Source: Roseateles_C aquae (lineage in GTDB: Bacteria > Pseudomonadota > Gammaproteobacteria > Burkholderiales > Burkholderiaceae_C). From it: a stretch of DNA of 64,000 nt. The notes below the pieces were generated by a model. That model did no database searches and was not told where the DNA came from. It was given only the letters and a program-made list of their open reading frames with translations. Location of the stretch: positions 153,159-217,158 of the forward strand of contig NZ_JAVXZY010000011.1 of assembly GCF_032337115.1 (NCBI RefSeq), read 5' to 3'. Position 1 is the first letter of the stretch. The number at the start of each line of letters is the position of its first letter. Below are positions 46,261 through 54,498 of the stretch, in pieces. The translations under genes were made by a program, and so were the position numbers.

Positions 46261-47031
46261 TCAGATATCGAGGCAGAACTGCGGCCGGTAGCCATCGGCC
46301 TCACCCTTGCGCCCGTGGCCGCGGGCATTGCAGATCACCCGGGTGCTGCCGCCGGGATGGGTGAACGCATAGTCGTGCCGGCAATGCAGGTGGCCGTGAA
46401 TCCAGACATCGGTCAGAGGCAGCAAGGCCTCGTCGTTATTGCAGAAGCTGGCGGTGCCGGGCTGGCGGCCATAGCGCGGATCGGCGCTGCGGATGCTCGG
46501 AGCGAAATGGGTGATGACGACGGTGGCATCAACGCTTGCCGGCTTCTGGCTCAAAGCTTGAGCCAGCCAGTCGCGGCTGACCAGCGACAGCTCGCGCACC
46601 GCGGCCGCGTCGAAGGGCTGCCCCTGCCAGCTTGAGCCCATCACCCGCTGGAAATAGCCCGCCGCACGCATCGCTCGCTCGCGCTCACGTTCGCCGAACA
46701 GATCGAAGTCACTCCAGCGCGTGCTGCCCAACAACCGAATCTGACGCCCCTGGCGGTCGCTCAGCAGCAACTCGGCATCGTCCAGCATGATGAAGCCGAG
46801 CGAATCGGACAGCTGCTGCAGTTCGGCCCGCGCTGTCGTGATCTCGCGCCGGTCGTACTCATGGTTGCCCGGCACAAAGACGACCGGCACCGGCCAATTC
46901 CGAAACAGCTCCAGGCCACGCCAGGAGCTGTCCACGTCACCGGCCAAGACCAGCAACTCGGCATCCGCCGCCACTTCCGGCACAAAGGTCTCGGTCTCCA
47001 GATGCAGATCGGAGAGCAACTGGATTTTCAT
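46261..47031 (-). CDS. Calcineurin-like metallophosphoesterase
   Basis: 256 aa. All five metal motifs are visible: LSDLHLE (DxH), LAGDVDSS (GD), VPGNHEYDRRE (GNHE), VITHFAPS (H) and WIHGHLHCRHDY (GHxH). No signal peptide, so cytoplasmic. Resembles small phosphodiesterases of the YfcE/Icc-like superfamily; substrate unknown. The start follows a 226-bp gap that contains repeat copy C. Confidence 0.92.
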   Translation of the reverse strand: MKIQLLSDLHLETETFVPEVAADAELLVLAGDVDSSWRGLELFRNWPVPVVFVPGNHEYDRREITTARAELQQLSDSLGFIMLDDAELLLSDRQGRQIRLLGSTRWSDFDLFGERERERAMRAAGYFQRVMGSSWQGQPFDAAAVRELSLVSRDWLAQALSQKPASVDATVVITHFAPSIRSADPRYGRQPGTASFCNNDEALLPLTDVWIHGHLHCRHDYAFTHPGGSTRVICNARGHGRKGEADGYRPQFCLDI

Positions 47032-47179
47032 GTCAGCAAATCGACAGTACCAAACGATTGAAGGTCACGCCTTATCAAGAGGCAAAACGCCTGAAACGAT
47101 GCTTAGCAGCCATCGTCGCCAAGACTCAACCGATGCGATTGCCAGCCAACACCAGCAGCGCACCGCGCTTTGATCCAAC

Positions 47180-47260
47180 AGAGCCCGGGGGTCCGGCTCC
47201 GCCGGCCCGCGGGGCTCGCCCCCTTGAGGGGGCGCGCGCAGCGCGTAGAGGGTGGGCCTA
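47180..47260 (-). repeat. Stop-codon-adjacent hairpin repeat, copy C
   Basis: Third copy of the ~80-bp module. Read leftward it begins within or next to the TAG stop of the UPF0149/SEC-C gene (47258-47260) with GGCCCACCCTCTACGCGC, then the CCCCCT/AGGGGG hairpin, then a GCCGGCGGAGCCGG hairpin. Confidence 0.85.
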
Positions 47261-48019
47261 ATTCCCGCCGTGGCACTGCTTGTACTTGCGCCCGGAACCG
47301 CAGGGGCAGGGATCGTTGCGGCCGACCTTGGGGCCCTCACGACGCACGGCTTCAACGCGGTAGCGATGCTGCTCGGTCAGATCGCAGAGGTCGGCCACGG
47401 TCACGACCAGTTCCTCGATCGCATCGTCCAGATCCTTCAGCGGATGCTCGCGGTCCAGCGTCGCAACGATTTCCTTCTCTTCCGGCGTCTCGGCCGGCAG
47501 GTGGCGGTACAGGCGGGCCAGCGCGGCCATCACCGCGTCGTCATCCATCTCGCCCAGCTCCGGGAAGCACAGCGCCGCGTGCTGGAAGCCGGCCACCCAG
47601 GGCATTAGCGTGCGCGCAATCGGCGTCATCGCGTCGTAAGTGGCCTGAGCCTCGGCCTGGTCGGGGTCTTGCGCCGTGGTCGGGTCGGTCTGCACCTCTT
47701 CGTCCAGATCGAGCACGACGGGGTCGAACCAGCCGTCTTCGACCAGCGCGCGGTTCAAGGCCGTGTAACGGCGCTCGACCAACTCGCGAACACGCGCCAG
47801 CCAGGCAGCGTCAACGTTCTCGGGCAGCACGCCGCCGTCGTAGTCAAAGATGTTGGGCAGCCACTCATCGATCTCGATCAGGCGCGGTTGCACCAGCACG
47901 CCACAGAGATAGCCATCCAGCATGGAGGCATCCAGGGCTTGCAGCGGCGCCGGCGTGGTGGCCAGCAATTCGTCGAGTTCTGCGAACTCGGCATCGGTCA
48001 GGTCGGCGGGTTTGCTCAT
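47258..48019 (-). CDS. UPF0149/YecA-family protein with SEC-C zinc motif
   Basis: 253 aa. YecA-like domain (LTDAEFAELDELLATTP, LDASMLDGYLCGVLVQP, WFDPVVLDLDEE, LMPWVAGFQHAALCFPELG) and a C-terminal SEC-C motif (NDPCPCGSGRKYKQCHG), which binds zinc as in SecA. Paralogue of 38753-39559, which lacks the zinc tail. Role unknown; SEC-C-carrying YecA proteins have been linked to ribosome or SecA association. Confidence 0.93.
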   Translation of the reverse strand: MSKPADLTDAEFAELDELLATTPAPLQALDASMLDGYLCGVLVQPRLIEIDEWLPNIFDYDGGVLPENVDAAWLARVRELVERRYTALNRALVEDGWFDPVVLDLDEEVQTDPTTAQDPDQAEAQATYDAMTPIARTLMPWVAGFQHAALCFPELGEMDDDAVMAALARLYRHLPAETPEEKEIVATLDREHPLKDLDDAIEELVVTVADLCDLTEQHRYRVEAVRREGPKVGRNDPCPCGSGRKYKQCHGGN

Positions 48020-48068
48020 GGCGCGATTGTCGCCGGGTTTGCCCGGATACGGTCACGGCCTCAGCCGT

Positions 48069-49010
48069 TCAGGCCGGCACGGCGGCCGACTGGACCGCCG
48101 CCTTCAACCGTTCGCGCATCCAGCGCTGGGCGCTGCGGTCTTCGTTGCGCAGATGCCAGAGCATGTCCACATGGACCGGCGACACTGCCAACGGCAGCGG
48201 CTGCTCTAGTAGCTCCTGCTTGTAGCCGGTGGCCTCAACAAAGGAGGCCGGCAGCACCGTCAGCAGATCGGACTGAGCGACGATGCGCCCGGCGGTGAAG
48301 AACTGGTTGACCGTCAGCACGATGCGGCGGCTGCGCTGGATGGCCGCCAGCGCCTCGTCGACAAAGCCATGCGGCCGGCCGGAAAAGCTGACCAGCAGAT
48401 GGTGGGCGGCGCAGTAGTCGTCCAGGCTCAGCGGCTTGGCGGCCAGCGGGTGACCACGGCGCATCACGCAGACGTACTCGCTGTCATAAAGCCGGTGCTG
48501 GCGTATCGCCGCCATCTGCCCCAGGCTTTGCAACTGCGCCACTGCATTGGGGAAGTAGCCCAGGGCGAAGTCGGCCTCGCCCTGCTCCAGCAAGGCGCGT
48601 GGGTCGCGGGTCGTCAGGGGCAGCACATGGACGCGGGCTCGGGCGCCCGAGGCTTCCAGATCGGCCACCAGCGGCGGCAGCACCAGCGCGGCAGTGGCAT
48701 CGGCCATGGCAATCTGGAAGGTCGAGTCCTGCGCACAAGGATCGAAGGCCGATGGATCGATCAACTCGCGCAGCCGCTCCAAGGTCTGCCGCACCTCAGG
48801 CCACAGGCCTTCGGCGCGCGAGCTGGGCTTCATGCCAAAGGCCTGGCGCACGAACAGCTCCTCGCCCATCGCCTCGCGCAGCCGCTTCAGCGCATGGCTG
48901 ACAGCCGGCTGCGTCATCGCCAGGCGTTCGGCGGCCCGGGTCAGATTGCGCTCGGCCATCACGGCGTCAAAGACGCGCAACAGGTTGAGGTCGAAGTTCT
49001 GGAATGACAT
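48069..49010 (-). CDS. LysR-family transcriptional regulator (NodD/LeuO-like group)
   Basis: 313 aa. N-terminus FQNFDLNLLRVFDAVMAERNLTRAAERLAMTQPAVSHALKRL, typical of the LeuO/NodD branch, with GEELFVRQAFGMKPSSRAE. Effector domain follows. Divergent from a small gene at 49124; the 113-bp gap is AT-rich with TTCAA...TTGAA half-sites (about 49029-49053) that may be its box. No metabolic partner gene is adjacent, so its target is unclear. Confidence 0.92.
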   Translation of the reverse strand: MSFQNFDLNLLRVFDAVMAERNLTRAAERLAMTQPAVSHALKRLREAMGEELFVRQAFGMKPSSRAEGLWPEVRQTLERLRELIDPSAFDPCAQDSTFQIAMADATAALVLPPLVADLEASGARARVHVLPLTTRDPRALLEQGEADFALGYFPNAVAQLQSLGQMAAIRQHRLYDSEYVCVMRRGHPLAAKPLSLDDYCAAHHLLVSFSGRPHGFVDEALAAIQRSRRIVLTVNQFFTAGRIVAQSDLLTVLPASFVEATGYKQELLEQPLPLAVSPVHVDMLWHLRNEDRSAQRWMRERLKAAVQSAAVPA

Positions 49011-49123
49011 ATGCGCAGAATTTATACCTTCAATTCGAACAATTCATTTGAAACATGTCTAGGGTAAACCCGATAATTCGCCGCATCGGTTCCACGAGGA
49101 CCACCACACACAGGATTTGAGCC

Positions 49124-49363
49124 ATGAGCGTCGCTACCCACACCTTCGGTCTGCCGCTGCACCGTACCGTGCATCACGGCGCTTCCTTCTCCGCCATCGG
49201 TGCCCGCCTCTGGCTGCGCGTGATCGCCTCGGTCAAGGCCCGCCTGGCCGCCGCTGCTGAAGCTCGTGCCGAACGCGAGCTGCTGGCCATGGCCGCGCAC
49301 TACGAAGACAGCATGCCGAGCTTCGCGGCCGAGCTGCGCGCCGCGCACGCCCGCAAGAACTGA
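49124..49363 (+). CDS. Small hypothetical helical protein
   Basis: 79 aa. Helical, Ala/Arg/Glu-rich (VKARLAAAAEARAERELLAMAAHYEDSMP spans its core in two helices). No signal. Divergent from the LysR gene and followed by a clear terminator, which supports it as a real transcription unit. Somewhat like DUF1127-size proteins but without that motif. Function unknown. Confidence 0.65.
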   Translation: MSVATHTFGLPLHRTVHHGASFSAIGARLWLRVIASVKARLAAAAEARAERELLAMAAHYEDSMPSFAAELRAAHARKN

Positions 49364-49396
49364 GTTGCCGCGGCGGAAGCGCCGCCCTAGGCGATG

Positions 49397-49433
49397 AACC
49401 TGCCCGCGATCTACGCCGGCAGGTTTTTCTTTT
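49397..49433 (+). terminator. Rho-independent terminator
   Basis: AACCTGCC/GGCAGGTT stem with a 13-base loop followed by TTTTTCTTTT. Ends the small gene at 49124-49363. Confidence 0.85.
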
Positions 49434-49538
49434 GCAAGCTGTGATTCATGACAGCGTGATTTCCCTAGCACGCACAGCTAACAATGCACTTACGCTCCGC
49501 AAACTGCCGATTGGGCAGCTTCAACCGTGGAGACATCG

Positions 49539-49757
49539 ATGAAGCGACAGTGGATTGCTTTGTGCCTGGCATTGGCCGCCGTGGCCGGTCTGAGCGCAGC
49601 CTGGGCTCGACCCAATTACGGGTTCAAGATGGAGTTCCTCGACAACCAAGGCCAGGTCGTTGGCGGCCTTTCTCGCAATTGCCTGGGTCAGACGGTGTAC
49701 AGCTGGGGCACCGTGACCAACAATCGTCGACTCACTGAACAGTGGGATTGCGAGTGA
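49539..49757 (+). CDS. Small secreted protein with two cysteines
   Basis: 72 aa. Signal peptide (LCLALAAVAGLSAAWA, cleavage before RPNYG). The mature part is about 48 residues with two Cys, one in SRNCLGQTVYSWG and one two residues before the end, probably a disulfide. Reminds me of the DUF6289-type small exported proteins, from memory. GGAG lies seven bases before the chosen ATG; a GTG 12 bases earlier is less likely. Followed by a strong terminator. Confidence 0.7.
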   Translation: MKRQWIALCLALAAVAGLSAAWARPNYGFKMEFLDNQGQVVGGLSRNCLGQTVYSWGTVTNNRRLTEQWDCE

Positions 49758-49785
49758 GTGCCTGAACAGCGTTCACTTGATGCAG

Positions 49786-49812
49786 AAAGCCCGCTCGATG
49801 AGCGGGCTTTTT
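49786..49812 (+). terminator. Strong rho-independent terminator
   Basis: Perfect 11-bp stem AAAGCCCGCTC/GAGCGGGCTTT, three-base loop, then TTTTT overlapping the stem end. Lies between convergent genes. Confidence 0.93.
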
Positions 49813-49851
49813 CAATGGCGGACGTCGGCGCCAGGGGGGCGCCGCAACGGC

Positions 49852-51720
49852 TTACTCCGCAGCCAGACGCTGCTCGATCTTGGCCTTGGTCGCCGGCAGT
49901 TCGGCGGGCAGGTGGTAGGCCAGTTGGGTGAAGAGCTCGTCGTGCAACTTCAGTTCGGCGGTCCAGTCGGCCTTGTCGATGCGGGTGGCGACTTCGAACT
50001 GCTCCTTGCTGAAGGCCAGGCCGTCCCAGTTGATGTCTTCATAGCGCGGGGTCACGCCGAAGACATGCTCTTCGCCAGACTGGCTGCCGGTCACGCGGTC
50101 CAGCATCCACTTCAGCACGCGCATGTTCTCGCCATAGCCGGGCCAGACGAACTTGCCGTCGGCGCCCTTGCGGAACCAGTTGACGCAGTAGATCTTGGGC
50201 AGCGTGGCGCCCGTAGCCTCAAGCTTCTTGCCCAGATCCAGCCAATGCTGGAAGTAGTCGGCCATGTTGTAGCCCATGAAGGGCAGCATGGCGAAGGGGT
50301 CGCGGCGCACCACGCCCTGCTGGCCGGCAGCCGCAGCGGTGGTTTCCGAACCCATCGTCGCGGCCATGTAAACGCCTTCGACCCAGTCGCGCGCCTCGGT
50401 CACCAGCGGCACCGTCGTCGAGCGGCGGCCACCGAAGATGAAGCCGTCAATCGGCACGCCGGCGGGGTTGTTCCAGTCCGGGTCCAGCGCCGGGTTGTTG
50501 GTCGCGGCGACGGTGAAGCGGGCATTCGGGTGCGCGGCCTTGGCGCCGGTTTCCTTGGCGATCTCGGGCGTCCAGTCCTTGCCTTGCCAGTCGATCAGAT
50601 GCGCCGGCGGGGTGTCGGTCATCGATTCCCACCAGACATCGCCATCGTCGGTCAGCGCGACGTTGGTAAAGATGACGTCCTTGTTCAGGCTGGCCATGCA
50701 GTTGAAGTTGGTCAGCGTGTTGGTGCCCGGCGCGACACCAAAGTAGCCGGCTTCCGGGTTGATGGCGTACAGGCGGCCATCGGCACCGGGCTTGATCCAG
50801 GCGATGTCGTCACCAACGGTCGTCACCTTCCAGCCGTCAAAGGCCTTGGGCGGGATCAGCATCGAGAAGTTGGTCTTGCCGCAGGCGCTGGGGAAGGCGG
50901 CGGCAAAGTGGTACTTCCTGCCCTCGGGCGAGGTCAGGCCCAGGATCAGCATGTGCTCGGCCAGCCAGCCCTGGTCGCGGCCCATCGTGGAGGCGATGCG
51001 CAGCGCGAAGCACTTCTTGCCCAGCAGCGCATTACCGCCGTAGCCCGAACCGTAGGACCAGATCTCGCGGGTTTCGGGGTAGTGGACGATGTACTTGGTC
51101 TTGTTGCAAGGCCACTTGACGTCGGCCTGGCCGGCTTCCAGCGGCGCGCCGACGGTGTGCACGCAGGGCACGAAGGCGCCGTTATCGCCCAGCACGTCCA
51201 GCACGGCACGGCCCATGCGGGTCATGATGCGCATGTTCACGGCCACATAGGGGCTGTCGGACAGTTCCACGCCGATGTGAGCGATCGGCGAGCCGATCGG
51301 GCCCATGCTGAAGGGCACGACATACAGCGTGCGGCCCTTCATCGCGCCCTTGAACAGCGCCTTGTCGCTGGTCTGCAGCAGTTCGCGCATCTCGGCCGGG
51401 GCCATCCAGTTGTTGGTCGGGCCGGCGTCTTCCTTGTTCTGCGAGCAGATATAGGTGCGGTCTTCCACGCGGGCGACGTCGCTCGGATCGCTGCAGGCCA
51501 GGAAGCTGTTCGGGCGCTTGGCGGGGTTGAGTTTCTTGAAGGTACCGGCCTCGACCAGCTGCTGGCACAGGCGGTCGTACTCGTCCTGGCTGCCGTCGCA
51601 CCAGTAGACGTCCTTGGCCTGCGTCAGCGCAGCGATCTCCGCCACCCAGGCGATCAGACGCTGGTGCTTCACATAGGCCGGCACGTTCAGGCGCAGCCCT
51701 TCCATCACGGGTTGGTTCAT
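49852..51720 (-). CDS. pckG: Phosphoenolpyruvate carboxykinase (GTP)
   Basis: 622 aa gluconeogenic enzyme converting oxaloacetate and GTP to PEP, CO2 and GDP. Seen: P-loop AAFPSACGKTNFSML with the active-site Cys, metal/PEP region VGDDIAWIKPG, YGGNALLGKKCFALRIAS, NWFRKGADGKFVWPGYGENMRVLKWM. Start taken as the ATG giving MNQPV; an ATG 12 bases upstream is possible and neither has a strong ribosome site. Monocistronic. The long upstream region presumably holds control sites, but none is recognised. Confidence 0.95.
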   Translation of the reverse strand: MNQPVMEGLRLNVPAYVKHQRLIAWVAEIAALTQAKDVYWCDGSQDEYDRLCQQLVEAGTFKKLNPAKRPNSFLACSDPSDVARVEDRTYICSQNKEDAGPTNNWMAPAEMRELLQTSDKALFKGAMKGRTLYVVPFSMGPIGSPIAHIGVELSDSPYVAVNMRIMTRMGRAVLDVLGDNGAFVPCVHTVGAPLEAGQADVKWPCNKTKYIVHYPETREIWSYGSGYGGNALLGKKCFALRIASTMGRDQGWLAEHMLILGLTSPEGRKYHFAAAFPSACGKTNFSMLIPPKAFDGWKVTTVGDDIAWIKPGADGRLYAINPEAGYFGVAPGTNTLTNFNCMASLNKDVIFTNVALTDDGDVWWESMTDTPPAHLIDWQGKDWTPEIAKETGAKAAHPNARFTVAATNNPALDPDWNNPAGVPIDGFIFGGRRSTTVPLVTEARDWVEGVYMAATMGSETTAAAAGQQGVVRRDPFAMLPFMGYNMADYFQHWLDLGKKLEATGATLPKIYCVNWFRKGADGKFVWPGYGENMRVLKWMLDRVTGSQSGEEHVFGVTPRYEDINWDGLAFSKEQFEVATRIDKADWTAELKLHDELFTQLAYHLPAELPATKAKIEQRLAAE

Positions 51721-52560
51721 GGCAAGTCCCATTCAATTTAAAAGCAGAATTGGGTCAAGCTCGGAGAGCGGGCGTACTGCAGAAGGAACCGCAGAACCTC
51801 GCGGGCCGGGCCTGGCCCAATGCCGCTCACAAGGCCAGGCGCGGATGCGCGCACAGCTGCTGACAGGCACTTGCCGAGCCTGTGGGTACAGCCCGGCGGG
51901 TTCACCGAAACGCGTTTGGCGCCGGTGGGTCGTTGATTGTCACCCCAATGTAACCATGCCGTAACTCCCGCATTCGGGCTGGTTATGCATTTCCGGAATA
52001 GCCTCATGCCGAGCGCAGGCGGTGCGCAGGTGCGATTGACGTTTCAGCGACTTTGTTCACGCTCACATGCCGCCGTCGAAAACCTCAGGTGCCTGAACTT
52101 TTCGCCTGCGAATGAACCCGGAGAAGGCACCAGCCCGCATCGCGACTGGCAGTGCAACGAGGCCACCCGGCGACGGTTCCACGCTAGTGCACCGCCGATG
52201 GGACGACGCCGCCGGGAGCCAGATGGTTCTGCAAGCAGGCCTCTTGCTGCGCTGCGCAAGACCGGTGTTCCCGACGGCGCCCGGGCGAAGCAGACATTCT
52301 TGGCTTCGTATGACATCGCACAGACTCGGAACGTCACCGCGCAGATTCTCTGTGGCGTCAGCGTGTCGCAAAGTTTGCAGCGTTCGGGTCGAACGTCTCG
52401 GCACGAATCGCGTGGCAAGACCAAACCGGCCCAGCTGCTTTGCGACGCGTTGACGATGTTCGTAGTTGGCGACCGCGTGGCTGCCGGCCGGCTCAAGCTT
52501 CCGGCGCATCCAGCCCTTGCAGTTGAAACGTCAAAGCTTCACAGCTTGAAGGAGAAGATC
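51721..52560. other. 840-bp gap, no supported gene
   Basis: Lower GC than average with open frames on both strands (for example 52044-52496 leftward, 51937-52560 rightward), all with implausible composition and no ribosome site. A GTAAC pair (about 51952 and 51961) lies in a region that could be the distal pckG promoter. Possibly decayed coding DNA. Confidence 0.45.
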
Positions 52561-52728
52561 ATGGATGTACTGCTTGTCTTGATTGTGCTGTTGCTGTTGT
52601 TTGGTGGCGGAGGTGGGCTGTATTGGGGCATGGGCATGGGTTGGGGCCTTGGCCCTGTAGGCTTGATCCTTGTGGCCTTTGTCGTTGCGCTCCTGCTCTT
52701 CGGCTATCGAGGGAGAGGGCGTGGCTGA
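52561..52728 (+). CDS. Small Gly-rich two-helix membrane protein (DUF3309-like)
   Basis: 55 aa. AAGGAG eight bases before the ATG. Two hydrophobic segments (VLLVLIVLLLLFGGGGG and GLILVAFVVALLLFGY) with a GMGMGWG linker and a basic end. This layout fits the tiny DUF3309-type membrane proteins; function unknown. The long open frame upstream is not coding. Confidence 0.75.
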   Translation: MDVLLVLIVLLLLFGGGGGLYWGMGMGWGLGPVGLILVAFVVALLLFGYRGRGRG

Positions 52729-52845
52729 AGACAATAGCCTGCACGAGGCCGTGATCATTTGCAGCCCCCATCCGGTGATCTCGAAGGGCTGGCCTGAGGC
52801 GCTCGCGTCCACGCAAAAAGGCTGGAACCGAATTGCCGGCAGGCC

Positions 52846-53091
52846 TCAGCCCTGACGCCTCATCTTCACCCCGGCTGTCGCCGCGCTGAGGCTGTCGGTG
52901 TCTTGTGCCGGCAGCGCCTGCCATTGCGCTTGCGCGGCGAGTTCGGCCGCGGTGGCGGGGTCGGCGGTGACGAGGTATTCATGGCTGCTGCGTTCGACGA
53001 AATAGGCCGTGCGGAAGCGCTGCAACAGGCCGCCGAGGGCTTGGCGGGCTTGGGTGCTGGGGCCGGTGTAGCTCAGAGTCAGCGTGGTCAT
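52846..53091 (-). CDS. Small hypothetical protein
   Basis: 81 aa, soluble. Begins MTTLTLSYTGPSTQARQALGG and ends KMRRQG. Mixed alpha/beta composition is protein-like. It lies 91 bp downstream of the sugar permease in the same direction and may be the last gene of the mannoside operon or independent. No family recognised. Confidence 0.55.
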   Translation of the reverse strand: MTTLTLSYTGPSTQARQALGGLLQRFRTAYFVERSSHEYLVTADPATAAELAAQAQWQALPAQDTDSLSAATAGVKMRRQG

Positions 53092-53182
53092 CGTGGGTGC
53101 CTTTGTTGAAGCGCCTGGGGCTCTTGGCCCCAGGCTATGTGCTCAACGCGGGCACGCCGATGGCGTTGACTCAGGCCTCCAC

Positions 53183-54445
53183 TCATTGCGCCGCGTACAT
53201 CCGCGCGTACTTGACGCCGAAGTAGAGGATGAAGGCATAGCAGGCCGCAGGGAGCAGGAAGGAGGCCTGCACTCCCAGGCTGTCGGCCAGCGCGCCTTGC
53301 GCAAAGGGCACGACGGCGCCGCCGACGATGGCCATGCACAGGATGCCGGAGCCCTGGCCGGTATGCTTGCCCAGGCCGTGCAGCGCCATGCTGAAGATGG
53401 TCGGGAACATGATGGAGTTGCACAGGCCGACCGACAGGATCGCCCACATCGCGATGGGGCCCTTGCCCAGCATGGCCGTGAGCACCAAGGCGATCGCCAG
53501 CAGCGAGTTGAAGGCCAGCGCCTTGCCGGGGCTGACGGCGCGCATCACCAGAAAGCCAATGAAGCGCCCCACCATCGCACCGCCCCAGTAGATGCTGACA
53601 TAGCGGGCCGCATCGGCATGAGCCAGGCCAGCGATCTGAGCCTCGCCGAGGAAGTTGACCAGGAAGCTGCCGATGCTCACCTCCGCGCCAACGTACAAAA
53701 AGATGCCGATGGCGCCCAGCACCAGATGGCGATGCGCCCAGGCCGACCCCTGGCCTTCGCCGGCCAGCGGCACGTCGTCGCCATCGGCAATCTGCGGCAG
53801 CTTGGCGGCCAGGAACAGCACGGCCAGCAGCGCCAGGGCGCCGGCCAGCGCCAGATAGGGGCCACGCACGCTGGCCGCATCGGCCACGGCGCCGACGGCG
53901 GCGAGGATCAACGCGCCACCAACGGCTGGGCCAATCGTCGTGCCCAGCGAGTTGAATGCCTGGGTCAGGTTCAGCCGGCTGGAGGCCGTGCGAGCCGGGC
54001 CGAGCACCGTCACATACGGATTGGCCGCCACCTGCAGCACCGTGATGCCCGAGGCCAGCACAAAGAAGGCGAACAGGAACAGGCCGTAGCCGCTGGACGC
54101 CGCCGGATAGAACAGCGCACAGCCGCTGGCGGCAATCAGCAAGCCAGCCACCGCGCCCTTCTGATAGCCGATGCGGCGGATAAGCGCACCGGCCGGCAGC
54201 GAGACGATGAAATAGGCGCCGAAGAAGCAGAACTGCACCATCATCGCCTGCACATAACTCAGCGTGTAGATGGCTTTCAGATGCGGGATCAGCACATCGT
54301 TCAGCGAGGTGATCAAGCCCCACATGAAGAACAGCAGGGTGACGATGACGAGCGGCGCCGTCGTGTTGCCCTCGCCGTTGAACTTTTCCCCGCCTGCGCT
54401 CGGCTGCGGCGCGGCGCTGGCCGTGTGGTGTGCCATGTTTGCCAT
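53183..54445 (-). CDS. Sugar:H+ symporter, FucP/GluP-type MFS permease
   Basis: 420 aa with 12 predicted helices. FucP-family features: FFMWGLITSLNDVLIPHLK in helix 1, QFCFFGAYFIVSLPAGALIRRIGYQKG and LQVAANPYVTVLGP. In this context it probably imports mannose released by the two mannosidases. Inner membrane. It starts 53 bp after the GH92 stop, in the same operon. Confidence 0.93.
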   Translation of the reverse strand: MANMAHHTASAAPQPSAGGEKFNGEGNTTAPLVIVTLLFFMWGLITSLNDVLIPHLKAIYTLSYVQAMMVQFCFFGAYFIVSLPAGALIRRIGYQKGAVAGLLIAASGCALFYPAASSGYGLFLFAFFVLASGITVLQVAANPYVTVLGPARTASSRLNLTQAFNSLGTTIGPAVGGALILAAVGAVADAASVRGPYLALAGALALLAVLFLAAKLPQIADGDDVPLAGEGQGSAWAHRHLVLGAIGIFLYVGAEVSIGSFLVNFLGEAQIAGLAHADAARYVSIYWGGAMVGRFIGFLVMRAVSPGKALAFNSLLAIALVLTAMLGKGPIAMWAILSVGLCNSIMFPTIFSMALHGLGKHTGQGSGILCMAIVGGAVVPFAQGALADSLGVQASFLLPAACYAFILYFGVKYARMYAAQ

Positions 54446-54498
54446 CGTGCTTGTCTCCTGCTGTTGCTCTGTGTCGGTTGGTTTGCTCGGGCTGCCGT

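Noticed and set aside
51937..52560. N-terminal extension of the small membrane protein at 52561
   Set aside because: Composition not protein-like; AAGGAG marks the internal ATG.
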